From positions 310,001-374,000 of the forward strand of contig NZ_JOEV01000005.1 of assembly GCF_000721105.1 (NCBI RefSeq): a stretch of 64,000 bases of DNA, in the 5' to 3' direction. Shown piece by piece: positions 16,769 through 26,600 of the stretch. The DNA is from Streptomyces cellulosae. GTDB taxonomy: Bacteria; Actinomycetota; Actinomycetes; Streptomycetales; Streptomycetaceae. The notes under the pieces were generated by a model. The model was not told the origin of the DNA, searched no databases, and saw only the letters and a list, made by a program, of their open reading frames with translations. Made by a program: the position numbers and the translations under genes. How positions within the stretch are numbered: the first letter of the stretch is position 1; every line of letters starts with the position of its first letter.

Positions 16769-18484
16769 CTAGGGAGCGTCAGGGCCCACGTGATACTCCC
16801 GCAGCTTGCGGTACAGCGTCGCGCGGGCGATGCCCAGTGCCGCGGCGGCACGTACCTTGTTGCCGCCGTGGCGGCGCAGTGCCTCCAGGATCGCGGCGCG
16901 TTCGGCGAGTTCCATCGGACTGAGCCGCCGCGCCGCGGGTCCCTCGCGGACCGGGTCGGGCAGTTCGCCGCGCCCGACCGGGCCGCACCGCCGTCGCCGT
17001 CGGGCCACCGCCCCGACGAGGTGGGCGAGTTCGCTGACGTTGCCGGGCCACGGATGCTGCTCCAGGGCGCGCAGGGCGTCCAGTGTCCACGTCAGCGGGG
17101 GGCTGCCCCGGGCGGGCCGGGGTGCGAGGACCGGGAGCAGATCCTTGATGTCCTCGGGGCGCTCTCGCAGGGCGGGCAGGGTGACGGAGCGGGCCGCCAG
17201 GGTGTCGAGGAGGCGCTGCAGACAGGGGCCCGGGGCTGTTCCGGGCGTGTAGGTGACGACCAGGAGGAGGTCGGGTCGCTCCTGGAGGACGGAGTTGAGC
17301 GCGGCGACGTCCGGCTGGGACAGCCGTTCGGCATGCCGCAGCAGCAGCGGACGTACGCCGGTGAGCGCGTGGTCCTGCAGGACCGGCTCGGTCGACTCGG
17401 CGGCATCGGCGATCATGGGCGCGGTGCCGTCGAGGAGTTCGCGGGCGAGGGCCACCTTGCCCGTTCCGCGCTCTCCCACCAGGAGCAGGGGGCCTGCCGT
17501 GCGGGCCAGTTCCGTCGCCTGTGCGACCGCGTGCCGCCACGGCACGGAGCTTCCCGCCAGTGCGCTCGCCGGGCGTGCCGGGGACCGCGCCGGCGTCACG
17601 GGACGCGGTTCGAGTACGGCGACGACGCCGAGGACGTGGCCCTCGTGCCGTACGGGAGTGATCCGGGCGGTGCAGCCGGCGTCTTCGGGGAGCGGCAGGT
17701 CGTACGCCTGCGAAGCCGGTCCGGCGTTGTCCCGCGGCGTCAGCGTGCGCTCCAGGGCCTCCAGTACCTGCGGCGAGGCCAGGCGTACGGCTGCCTCGCT
17801 GACCAGGCGGTTTCGGCCGTCCAGGGCGACGACCGCCCGCTCCCGTCCACGCGTGGCCCGGGCGTAGGCGTCGAGCAGGACCCGTTCCGGTGTGCGCGCG
17901 AGTGCCCGCAGTTCTCGTTCCACCGCCGTGGCGAGTGCCTCGGCGAGGGCCGCGCCCGGGTGCGGGAGGCGACCCGCGCACAGGTCCGAGGAGACCGTGA
18001 CCGTACCGGCCGCGTGTCCCGTCTCCGGGTCGAGCACCGGGACGCTGACCGCGGAGACGTCCTGCCACGCGTCGAGGAAGTGTTCGGGACCGTGCACCTC
18101 CGCACGGCGCCGGGTACGCAGGGCGAGCGCGGCGCTGTTGTGTCCCACCTGCTGCTCGGACAGGTCCCGCCACCGCTCGCCTCCGCCCGACGACCACAGC
18201 ACCCGCAGCCGCTCGTCGGTCAGCGCGAGCCACGACTGGCCGCCCAGGGCGGGGGCGAGGCGTTCGAGCACGGGGCGGGCCGCGTCCAGCAGGGACGAGT
18301 CCGGGGACCGGGCGGGTTCGTCGGCCGGACGGATCAGGTCGTGCCGTACGCCGAAGAAGCGGGCGCGCCGCCAGGCGGCGACGACGTCGTCGGGCACGCC
18401 GTCCGGGACCGGTAGTCCCGTCAGGAACCGCTCGCGGGCCCGGCGGAGAGGGGCGAGGGCAGGGGGATGTTCCACGGTGGTCAT
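16769..18484 (-). CDS. Fis-type (AcoR-like) activator lacking the sigma-54 contact motif
   Basis: 571 residues. N-terminal GAF-type sensor (~60-220), linker/PAS-like part (~230-300), degenerate AAA+ domain (~320-490) with P-loop GERGTGKVALARELL, and C-terminal Fis HTH (~525-565: ILEALRRHGGNKVRAAAALG then IARATLYRKLREY). The GAFTGA loop that contacts sigma-54 is absent from the AAA+ domain and the Walker B region is eroded, as expected in Streptomyces, which lack sigma-54. It probably activates or represses with ordinary sigma factors in response to an aromatic effector. ATG 18484 (MTTVEHPP) is the supported start; the open frame further upstream is antisense to the next gene. Divergent from the hydroxyquinol operon, with a palindrome between them. 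Confidence 0.85.
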   Translation of the reverse strand: MTTVEHPPALAPLRRARERFLTGLPVPDGVPDDVVAAWRRARFFGVRHDLIRPADEPARSPDSSLLDAARPVLERLAPALGGQSWLALTDERLRVLWSSGGGERWRDLSEQQVGHNSAALALRTRRRAEVHGPEHFLDAWQDVSAVSVPVLDPETGHAAGTVTVSSDLCAGRLPHPGAALAEALATAVERELRALARTPERVLLDAYARATRGRERAVVALDGRNRLVSEAAVRLASPQVLEALERTLTPRDNAGPASQAYDLPLPEDAGCTARITPVRHEGHVLGVVAVLEPRPVTPARSPARPASALAGSSVPWRHAVAQATELARTAGPLLLVGERGTGKVALARELLDGTAPMIADAAESTEPVLQDHALTGVRPLLLRHAERLSQPDVAALNSVLQERPDLLLVVTYTPGTAPGPCLQRLLDTLAARSVTLPALRERPEDIKDLLPVLAPRPARGSPPLTWTLDALRALEQHPWPGNVSELAHLVGAVARRRRRCGPVGRGELPDPVREGPAARRLSPMELAERAAILEALRRHGGNKVRAAAALGIARATLYRKLREYHVGPDAP

Positions 18485-18531
18485 GACGGCTCTCACCGTA
18501 CTCGCCACCTTGGCGGCCGCGCCCTCGGGTG

Positions 18532-18556
18532 CGGGTGTCTCGAAATAAGACACCCG
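18532..18556. promoter_or_regulatory. 9-bp inverted repeat between regulator and catabolic operon
   Basis: cgggtgtct (18532-18540) and agacacccg (18548-18556) are perfect inverted copies around cgaaata. The core TGTC...GACA is like enhancer sites bound by AcoR/Fis-type activators. It sits midway in the 141-bp divergent gap. Confidence 0.65.
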
Positions 18557-18625
18557 TGTCCGCCCGTTCCGCTCCATGATCATGAATGGTCGGCGTCTGT
18601 TCCCACCCCTCTGGAGCGTCCTGTC

Positions 18626-20365
18626 GTGCACACCGTTGTCGAGACCGACGTACTGATCGTGGGCAGCGGCCCGGCGGGCGCGTCGGCCGCGCTCGCCCTG
18701 AGCACCTACGGCGTGCGCAACATGGTCGTCACCCGCTACGCGCACCTCGCCGACACGCCCCGCGCGCACATCACCAACCAGCGCACCATGGAGGTGCTGC
18801 GCGACCTGGGCGTCGAGCAGGACGTGATCGACCGGGCCACGCCCCAGCACCTGATGGGCAACACGACCTTCTGCACCAGCCTGGCCGGCGAGGAACTGGG
18901 CCGGGTGCGCTCCTGGGGCAACGACCCGCTCGTCCAGGCCGCGCACGAACTGGCGAGCCCGACCCGTATGTGCGACCTGCCGCAGCACCTGATGGAGCCG
19001 GTGCTGGTGAACGCGGCGGTCGCCCGCGGCACCGACCTCCGCTTCAGCACGGTCTACAAGTCCTTCGTGCAGGACGAGGACGGCGTCACGGTCACCGTCG
19101 AGGACCGGCTGCGCGGCGACGAGTACGCCATCCGCGCCAAGTACCTCATCGGCGCCGACGGCGGCCGCTCGAAGGTCGCCGAGGACGCCGGGTTGCCGAT
19201 GGGCGGCCAGATGGGCGTCGCCGGCAGCATCAACATCGTCTTCGAGGCGGACCTGAGCAAGTACACCGCCCACCGCCCCTCCACCCTCTACTGGGTGCTC
19301 GCCCCCGGCGCCACCGTCGGCGGTATCGGAGCGGGCCTGGTGCGCTGTGTGCGCCCCTGGAACGAGTGGCTCATCGTCTGGGGCTACGACGTCACGGCCG
19401 GCGCCCCCGACCTCACCGAGGAGTACGCGCTCGCCGTCGTACGCCGGCTGATCGGCGACGACGAGATACCCGTGTCCGTCACGTCGTCCTCGGCGTGGAC
19501 CGTCAACGAGATGTACGCCGAGAGCTACGCGAGCGGCCGCGTCCTGTGCGCCGGGGACGCCGTGCACCGCCACCCGCCGTCCAACGGACTCGGCTCCAAC
19601 ACCTCCGTCCAGGACGCGTACAACCTTGCCTGGAAGCTGAAGCTCGTCCTCGACGGTGTCGCCACGCCCCGGCTGCTCGACACCTACGACGCCGAGCGGG
19701 CGCCGATCGGGAAGCAGATCGTGACCCGCGCCAACCAGTCCATCGCCGAGACCGCTCCCGTCTTCGAGGCGCTCGGCGGGTTCTCACCGCAGACCCCCGA
19801 GCAGATGTGGGCCAACATCGCCGCCCGCAAGGACGCCACCGAGGACGGCCGCAAGCAGCGGGCGGCGCTGCGCGAGGCGATCGCCTTCAAGGTGTACGAG
19901 TTCAACGCGCACGGCGTCGATCTCAACCACCGCTACGTCTCCGACGCGATCGTCCCGGACGGCAGCCCCGACCCCGGCTACCCCCGCGACCCCGAGCTGT
20001 ACCACCAGCCCACCTCCCGCCCCGGCTCCAAGCTCCCGCACGCCTGGATCACCTCCGGCACCCGCACCCTGTCCACCCTCGACACCGTCGGCAGGGGCCG
20101 CTTCACCCTGCTCACCGGCATCGGCGGCGACGCCTGGGTACGGGCCGCGGCGGCCCAGCCCCTCGACATCGCCACGGTGGTCGTCGGTCCGGGGCAGGAG
20201 TACGAGGACCCGTACGGCGACTGGGCGAACGTGAGCGAGATCTCCGACGCGGGCGCCCTTCTCGTACGCCCCGACGGGTATGTGGCCTTCCGCCGCTCCG
20301 ACGCGGCAGAGGACGCCGTCCGGTTGCTCACGGACGCGCTGCGGCGGATCCTCGGGCACGACTGA
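18626..20365 (+). CDS. FAD-dependent aromatic monooxygenase (phenol/resorcinol hydroxylase type)
   Basis: 579 residues. Class A flavoprotein hydroxylase: dinucleotide-binding VLIVGSGPAGASAALAL (~10-27), GADGGRSKV (~180), and the second FAD/ribityl motif CAGDAVHRHPP (~310), then a C-terminal thioredoxin-like domain of the phenol 2-monooxygenase/TfdB group. It would hydroxylate a phenolic ring with NAD(P)H and O2. Context (ring-cleaving hydroxyquinol dioxygenase and maleylacetate reductase directly downstream) points to resorcinol or a related phenol to hydroxyquinol. GTG 18626 follows CTGGAG at 9 nt; earlier starts would overlap the operator. A 13-bp tandem repeat begins in its stop codon. Confidence 0.9.
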   Translation: MHTVVETDVLIVGSGPAGASAALALSTYGVRNMVVTRYAHLADTPRAHITNQRTMEVLRDLGVEQDVIDRATPQHLMGNTTFCTSLAGEELGRVRSWGNDPLVQAAHELASPTRMCDLPQHLMEPVLVNAAVARGTDLRFSTVYKSFVQDEDGVTVTVEDRLRGDEYAIRAKYLIGADGGRSKVAEDAGLPMGGQMGVAGSINIVFEADLSKYTAHRPSTLYWVLAPGATVGGIGAGLVRCVRPWNEWLIVWGYDVTAGAPDLTEEYALAVVRRLIGDDEIPVSVTSSSAWTVNEMYAESYASGRVLCAGDAVHRHPPSNGLGSNTSVQDAYNLAWKLKLVLDGVATPRLLDTYDAERAPIGKQIVTRANQSIAETAPVFEALGGFSPQTPEQMWANIAARKDATEDGRKQRAALREAIAFKVYEFNAHGVDLNHRYVSDAIVPDGSPDPGYPRDPELYHQPTSRPGSKLPHAWITSGTRTLSTLDTVGRGRFTLLTGIGGDAWVRAAAAQPLDIATVVVGPGQEYEDPYGDWANVSEISDAGALLVRPDGYVAFRRSDAAEDAVRLLTDALRRILGHD

Positions 20366-20411
20366 CATGCAGGACTGACACGCACGAGTGACACGCGCGA
20401 CTGACACGCAC
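20360..20411. repeat. 13-bp tandem array, 4 copies, spanning a stop codon
   Basis: gactgacacgcac-type units at 20360, 20373, 20386 and 20399. Each contains TGA, and the first supplies the monooxygenase stop. It fills most of the gap before the dioxygenase gene. Confidence 0.92.
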
Positions 20412-20429
20412 GCTGGGAAAGGAACCGCG

Positions 20430-21299
20430 ATGACCGGCAACGCCACCGGCCCGACGGTCACGGACGAAGTCGTCGCCAGTCTGCACGGCACCGGTGATCC
20501 GCGGCTGCGGGAGCTGCTGACCGGTCTGGTCCGGCATCTGCACGCGTTCGCGCGGGAGAGCCGGCTCACGCGTCAGGAGTGGGAGCGGGCGATCGGATTC
20601 CTGACGGCGACGGGACAGGCGTGCACGGACACCCGGCAGGAGTTCATCCTGCTGTCGGACGTGCTGGGGCTGTCGATGCTGGTAGAGGACATCAACGGCC
20701 ATCAGGCGCCCGGTGCCACGGAGTCGACGGTGCTGGGCCCCTTCCACCTGACCGAGTCGCCGGTGCGGGAGCCGGGCGCGGACATCGACCTGGTGGGCGG
20801 CGGCGAGCCGTGCGTGGTCAGCGGGCGGGTGTTGTCGCGGGACGGCACCGCGCTGCCCGGCGCGCTGGTGGACGTGTGGCAGGCCGACGGGCACGGCTTC
20901 TACGACGTGCAGCGCCCGGACGCGCAGCCGGCGGGCAACGGCCGCGGACTGTTCACCGCGGACGGTGAGGGCCGGTTCTGGTTCCGAACGTGCGTGCCGA
21001 GCCCGTATCCGATCCCGACGGACGGCCCGGTCGGGGAGCTGCTGCGGGCGACCGGCCGGCATCCCTACCGGCCGGCGCACATCCACTTCATCGCAGCCGC
21101 CGCCGGCCACGCGCCGGTGACCACGCACATCTTCGTGGCGGGCAGCGACTACCTGGACTCGGACGCCGTGTTCGCCGTCAAGGACAGCCTGGTGACGGAT
21201 TTCGCCGAGACCGACGATCCTTCCCTGGCACGGGATTTCGGGGTGGCGAGTCCCTTCCGGCACGCCCGGGTCGATCTCGTGCTGGAGCGCGCGTCGTGA
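20430..21299 (+). CDS. intradiol ring-cleavage dioxygenase (hydroxyquinol 1,2-dioxygenase type)
   Basis: 289 residues. An N-terminal helical dimerisation domain (~10-105) is followed by the intradiol dioxygenase fold: ESTVLGPFHL, ALVDVWQADGHGFYD, FWFRTCVPSPYPIPTDGPVG and RPAHIHFIAAA hold the iron-binding Tyr/His residues. The sequence type is hydroxyquinol 1,2-dioxygenase, which opens 1,2,4-trihydroxybenzene to maleylacetate. ATG 20430 follows GGGAAAGGAA. It overlaps the maleylacetate reductase by 4 nt, so substrate and product flow within one operon. Strong assignment; the specific ring substrate is inferred from neighbours. Confidence 0.93.
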   Translation: MTGNATGPTVTDEVVASLHGTGDPRLRELLTGLVRHLHAFARESRLTRQEWERAIGFLTATGQACTDTRQEFILLSDVLGLSMLVEDINGHQAPGATESTVLGPFHLTESPVREPGADIDLVGGGEPCVVSGRVLSRDGTALPGALVDVWQADGHGFYDVQRPDAQPAGNGRGLFTADGEGRFWFRTCVPSPYPIPTDGPVGELLRATGRHPYRPAHIHFIAAAAGHAPVTTHIFVAGSDYLDSDAVFAVKDSLVTDFAETDDPSLARDFGVASPFRHARVDLVLERAS

Positions 21300-22366
21300 C
21301 GAACCTGCTGGATTTCTCCTACGAGGCTCAGCCCATGCGGGTCGTCCTGCGGGCCGGCGCCTCAGTGGCCGCCACCCCCGGGGAAGCCGAACGGCTCGGT
21401 CTGCGGCGGCTGTTGGTGGTGTGCGGGCCGCGCGGGGCACACACCGCGCGGGCGGTGGCGGACGCGCTCGGACCGGCCTGCGCGGGCCTGCACGCGCGGG
21501 CCCGGATGCATGTGCCGGTGGAGGTGGCCGACGAGGCCGTCGAGGCGGTCCGCACGGCCGGCGCCGACGGGTGCGTGGCGGTGGGCGGCGGCTCGGCCAT
21601 CGGCCTCGGCAAGGCGATCGCGCTGCGCACCGGGCTGCCACTGATCGCGGTGCCCTCCACCTACGCCGGCTCGGAGATGACCCCCGTCTGGGGCCTGACC
21701 GAGCACGGCGCCAAACGCACCGGCCGCGACCCCGTCGTCCTGCCGCGCAGTGCCGTCTACGACCCCGAGCTCACCCTGTCCCTGCCGGTACCGCTGTCGG
21801 TCACCAGCGGCATCAACGCGCTCGCCCACGCCGTCGAGGCGCTCTACGCCCCCGACACCTCACCCCTGATCGCGCTCATGGCCCAGGAGGGCGTCCGGGC
21901 CATGGCCGGGGCGCTCCCGGCGGTGGCCGACGACCCCACCTCCCTGGACGCCCGCGGCCGTGCCCTGTACGGGGCGTGGCTGTGCGGCTCCTGCCTGGGC
22001 GCCACCACCATGGGCCTGCACCACAAGCTCTGCCACGTCCTCGGCGGCACCTTCGGCCTGCCACACGCCGAAACCCACACGGTGGTCCTGCCGTACGCCC
22101 TGGCGTACAACGCGCCCGCCGCCCCGGACGCCGTCGCCGCCCTCTCCCGGGCCCTGGGAACGGACGACGCGCCACGGGCCCTGTGGGACCTGGCCGGACG
22201 CCTCGGCGCGCCCCGTTCGCTCGCCGAACTGGGTGTGGCGGAAACCGACTTGGCCAAGGCGGCGGAGGTTGCGACGGGACAGCCCTACGCCAACCCCCGC
22301 CCGGTCACCACGGACGGCGTGCTCGCGCTGCTGCGGGCGGCCTACGCGGGGGAAGCTCCCCGATAG
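21296..22366 (+). CDS. maleylacetate reductase
   Basis: 356 residues. Iron-containing alcohol dehydrogenase family, maleylacetate reductase type: nucleotide-binding CVAVGGGSAIGLGKAIAL, metal site region TYAGSEMTPVWGLTE, SGINALAHAVEALYA and GLHHKLCHVLGGTFGLPHAE with the conserved histidines. It reduces maleylacetate to 3-oxoadipate with NAD(P)H, feeding the beta-ketoadipate pathway. GTG 21296 overlaps the dioxygenase TGA (GTGA), so it is coupled. It ends the catabolic operon; later steps (CoA transferase, thiolase) are not nearby and must be supplied from elsewhere. Confidence 0.95.
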   Translation: MTNLLDFSYEAQPMRVVLRAGASVAATPGEAERLGLRRLLVVCGPRGAHTARAVADALGPACAGLHARARMHVPVEVADEAVEAVRTAGADGCVAVGGGSAIGLGKAIALRTGLPLIAVPSTYAGSEMTPVWGLTEHGAKRTGRDPVVLPRSAVYDPELTLSLPVPLSVTSGINALAHAVEALYAPDTSPLIALMAQEGVRAMAGALPAVADDPTSLDARGRALYGAWLCGSCLGATTMGLHHKLCHVLGGTFGLPHAETHTVVLPYALAYNAPAAPDAVAALSRALGTDDAPRALWDLAGRLGAPRSLAELGVAETDLAKAAEVATGQPYANPRPVTTDGVLALLRAAYAGEAPR

Positions 22367-22415
22367 CGACGGAGCCGGCGGAAGCCGATAGAAGCCGCCA
22401 CCTGATCTCCCCAGT

Positions 22416-22473
22416 TTGTCCGCTTACCTCTTACTCACTTGTCCGCATACTCGCTTACTCACTCATCCGCACG
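22416..22473. repeat. 23/24-bp imperfect tandem repeat upstream of the YceI gene
   Basis: ttgtccgcttacctcttact and its near-copy with cttactcac endings lie at 22416-22438 and 22439-22462, with a partial third. It is pyrimidine-rich and ends just before the GAAAGG ribosome-binding site. Confidence 0.75.
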
Positions 22474-22489
22474 AAGAAAGGTGCCACCC

Positions 22490-23392
22490 ATGGTCCTCGA
22501 ACTGCTTCGGAGGCGGCGCTCCCGGAGCACGCCCAGCCCGTCACTGCCCCTGCCCGCCGGCGCGGGCTCGGTGGGCCGCACCGTCCTGGATCCGATGGGC
22601 CAGCCGATGGGCGGCGCCGACGTGGCCGTCACCGCGGCGGACTCCCACCAGGTCGTGGCGCGCGGCATCACGGACCCCTACGGGTTCTTCTTCGCCGCGC
22701 TGCCCCCGGGCCGCTACCGCCTCATGATCACGGCCGAGGGGCTGACCCCGCATCAGGAGACGGTGGACGTCGTCAGCGGCGCGGTCCTGACCCCCGAGCG
22801 GATCCAGTTGTCCTCGGCCCCGCAACTGGAACTGCCGGCGCCGGGCACCTGGCTCTTCGACCCGCCGCACACGGCGATCCGGTTCATCGCGAAGCACGTC
22901 GGCATGGCGCATGTCCACGGCCGCTTCACACGCTTCACGGGCGGAATCCGGGTCGCGCCGGACATGACGGACTCCCAGGTCTCCGTGCGCATCGACGCCT
23001 CCAGCATCACCACGGGCAACAACACCCGTGACAACCATCTGCGGTCGGCCGACTTCCTGGACGTCGAGCGCTACCCGTACATCGACTTCAACAGCGCACG
23101 CTTCGCCTACCGCGGCGGCGCCAAGTGGGCGCTGCACGGTTCGCTCACCATGCACGGCGTCAGCCGCTCGATCGCCCTGGACACCACCTACCTCGGGTCG
23201 GTCAACGGCGGCTACGGCGAGGAACTGCGCTGCGCCGCCCTGGCCAGGGCGGAACTGCACCGTGAGGACTACACCCTGAACTGGCGGAGCATGCTGGCCC
23301 GCGGCATCGCCGTGGTCGGCCCCACGATCCAGCTCGAGCTGGACGTCCAGGCGATGTACCGCACGCACGACACACCGACACCGCCGGAGTAA
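22490..23392 (+). CDS. YceI-family protein with N-terminal carboxypeptidase-regulatory-like domain
   Basis: 300 residues. Residues ~20-105 form a beta-sandwich of the carboxypeptidase regulatory-like type (GRTVLDPMGQPMGGADVAVT, DPYGFFFAALPPGRYRLMI). Residues ~115-285 are a YceI lipocalin-like domain: WLFDPPHTAIRFIAKHVGMA, GRFTRFTGGIRV, NTRDNHLRSADFLDVERYPY and LTMHGVSRSIALD. YceI proteins bind polyisoprenoids or similar amphipathic molecules. No signal peptide is apparent, so it is probably cytoplasmic or membrane-associated. ATG 22490 follows GAAAGG. The same two-domain form recurs in Streptomyces; its ligand is unknown. Confidence 0.88.
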   Translation: MVLELLRRRRSRSTPSPSLPLPAGAGSVGRTVLDPMGQPMGGADVAVTAADSHQVVARGITDPYGFFFAALPPGRYRLMITAEGLTPHQETVDVVSGAVLTPERIQLSSAPQLELPAPGTWLFDPPHTAIRFIAKHVGMAHVHGRFTRFTGGIRVAPDMTDSQVSVRIDASSITTGNNTRDNHLRSADFLDVERYPYIDFNSARFAYRGGAKWALHGSLTMHGVSRSIALDTTYLGSVNGGYGEELRCAALARAELHREDYTLNWRSMLARGIAVVGPTIQLELDVQAMYRTHDTPTPPE

Positions 23393-23693
23393 CCGACGGT
23401 CCCCTGGGCCCTTGCGGGTGGTCATGACCCCGCTGCCCGGACGACGGCACCACCGTGAGTGAGATCGGGGGGTGCGCCAAAGCGCCCACGCAGTCCGCCT
23501 GTTCGGACTTGTTCGGCCTGTCGGATGTTGTTCGAAACCTCTTGACGGTACGCCACACCCCGATTGACACTCTCGCAACACGACGTCACACAGCCGAAAC
23601 GATCAGGCGCCCGCGGCCGGGGCGCCCGTTGCCGGCCGACTTCGTCATGCCTTGTGCCGTTCGCCGTCAGCCATGCTCAGCAGGGAACCCCAC
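23393..23693 (+). promoter_or_regulatory. 301-bp gene-free region upstream of the double-GH43 gene
   Basis: No gene is supported. It holds three close tgttcgg elements (about 23499-23535, last as gttgttcga) and two TTGACR hexamers at 23542 and 23564 that are possible -35 boxes; no clear -10 could be paired with them. Confidence 0.4.
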
Positions 23694-26600
23694 ATGACGT
23701 ACTCCGCAGGTCCGCGCAGCCGCGCGAGACGTTGGGCGGGCCGGTTCGCCGGCCTGACCGCCGCGTCGCTGTTCCTGGGCCTCGCCGCGCCCGTCGTCCC
23801 CGCACAGGCGGCGGGAGGCGCGGCCGGGAGCGGGACCGGAAGTGCCGCCGGGAGCGCGGACATCACCGACGGTCTGGCCCTCTGGTACAAGCTCGACGCC
23901 GCCTCCGGCAGCACCGTCACCGACGCCTCCGGCAACGGCCGCAGCGGCACGGTGAACGGCACCGCCGACTGGTCGGGCACCGGCCAGGGGCTCGCCTTCA
24001 ACGGGTCCGACACCTACGTCAAGGTGCCGGACGACGTCATGAAGGGCATGGACGCGATCACCGTCTCGACGGACGTGCTGATCGACTCGGCCCAGAGCAC
24101 CCCGTACTTCCTCTACGGCTTCGGCAACTCCGGCGGCGGCAACGGGAACGGCTACCTGTTCACCACCGGCAACGGCCTGCGGACGTCCGTCGCGACCGGC
24201 AACTGGTCGACGGAGCAGACCACGAAGCCCGCCGACGGCCACAACCTCACCCGCGCGGTGTGGAAGCACATCACCTACACCCAGACCGGCACCACCGGTG
24301 TGCTGTACGAGGACGGCGTCGAGGTCGGCCGCAACACGTCGGTCACCATCACTCCCGGCGCCATCGGCTCCGGCACCACGACCGCCAACTACCTGGGCAG
24401 GTCGCTCTACTCCGGCGACAAACTCTTCAAGGGCCGGATCCGCGACTTCCGGGTGTACGACCGGGCGCTCGCCGCCTCCGAGGTGGAGCAACTCGCCCTC
24501 CCCGTCGCCACCCAGGGGATCGCCGACGACAAAGCCGCGCTGAGCCTCGGTGACACCGGCGCGGTGACAGCCGACCTCGACCTGCCCAGGACCGGGACGG
24601 CCGGCGGTTCCACGATCAGCTGGTCCAGCGACGACACCTCCGTGGTGTCGGACACCGGCGAGGTCACCCGCCCCGCCGCCGGTGAAGCCGACGGACACGC
24701 CACGCTCACGGCGACCCTGAAGAAGGGCACCGTGACCGGCACCAAGTCCTTCGACGTCACGGTCCTGCCCGCCTTCGACGACGCCACGGCCACCGAGCAG
24801 GCCGCCCGGGCCCTCACCGTCCCCAACCTCGACGACGTACGCGGCAACCTGACCCTCCCCGCACGAGGCGACTACGCCACCGACGTCACCTGGTCCTCCG
24901 CGAACCCGGACGTCGTGACCGCCGACGGCGTGGTCCACCGCCCCGCGCACGGAGAGGGCGCCACCACGGTCGAGCTGACCGCCACCGTCACCAAGGGCGA
25001 GGCGAGGACGACCCGCGTCCTCACCGCCAAGGTCCCCGAACTCCCCGTCAAGGAAGCCCTCAAGGGCTACATGTTCAGCTACTTCACCGGCGAGGGCACC
25101 TCGGACGGCGAGCAGCTCTACTCCGCCCTCAGCAAGGGCGACGACCCGCTGAAGTGGCGGGAACTGAACGACGGCAAGCCGGTACTGACCTCCACCCTCG
25201 GCGAGAAGGGCCTGCGCGACCCGTTCATCATCCGCTCCCCCGAGGGCGACAAGTTCTACCAGATCGCCACCGACCTCAGGATCTACGGCAACGGCGACTG
25301 GGACGCGTCCCAGCGCACCGGCAGCAAGTCCATCATGGTCTGGGAGTCCACCGACCTCGTGCACTGGACGAACCAGCGGCTGGTCAAGGTCTCCCCCGAC
25401 AGCGCGGGCAACACCTGGGCGCCGGAGGCGTTCTACGACGCGAAGCTCGGCGAGTACGTCGTCTTCTGGGCGTCGAAGCTGTACGACAACGCCGCGCACT
25501 CCGGCGACACGTACAACCGCATGATGTACGCGACCACCCGCGACTTCTACACCTTCAGCGAGCCCAAGGTCTGGATCGACCGCGGCTACTCGGTCATCGA
25601 CTCGACCATGATCCAGCACGACGGGACGTACTACCGCCTGTCGAAGGACGAGCGGAACAACACCTCCTCGACCCCGAACAGCAAGTTCATCTTCGAGGAG
25701 AAGAGCGACTCGATCCTGAACCCGTCCTGGGACGCGGTCGCCGAGGGCATCGGCAAGGGCGCGATGACCGCCGCCGAGGGGCCGTTGGTGTTCAAGTCCA
25801 ACACCGAGGACAAGTGGTACGCGTTCCTCGACGAGTTCGGCGGCCGCGGCTACCTCCCGTTCGAGACGACGGACCTCGACTCCGGCGCCTGGACCCCGTC
25901 CACCGGCTACGACCTGCCGGCCAAGCCGCGCCACGGCACGGTGCTCCCGGTCACCCAGGCCGAGTACGACCGGCTGCTGAAGGCCTACCAGCCGGACCAG
26001 CTCGTGCGCAGTGTCGAGGACGTCTCGGTGCGGACGCGGACCGGCGACGCGCCGGTGCTGCCGGCCACCGTGATCGCCGAGTACGCCGACGGCGCCAAGC
26101 GTCCCACCGCCGTCACCTGGGAAGACGTCCCCGCGTCGGCGTACGCTCAGCCCGGCACCTTCACCGTCGACGGCAGCCTGCCCGACGGCGCCGCGCTCCC
26201 CGTCCGTGCCGAGGTCACCGTCTCGCAGGAGGGCCCGGACGTTCCCGCCGACCTGGTCCTGCACTACGGCTTCGACGAGACCGGCGGCTCCATCGCCCGC
26301 GACTCCAGCGGGCACGGCTACCACGGCACCTACGTCGGCACGCCCGCCTTCGGCACCGGTGTCGAGGGCGGCTCGTTCAAGATGTCCGGCGGGACCTCCT
26401 CGCCGTACGTGAAGATCCCCAACGGTGTGCTCAAGGGCGCCGACAGTGTCACCGTCTCGACGTACGCGAAGTGGAAGGGCGGCGACAGTTTCCAGTGGCT
26501 GTTCGGGCTGGGGCCCGACAGCGACAAGTACCTCTTCGCCACGCCCTCCAACGGTGGCTCCAGTCTGTATGCGGCGATCACCAAGGCGAGTTGGTCGGCC

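Noticed and set aside
16769..19573. 934-codon version of the Fis-type regulator
   Set aside because: The extra N-terminal part is antisense to the monooxygenase gene and crosses the operator; the start at 18484 gives a normal protein.
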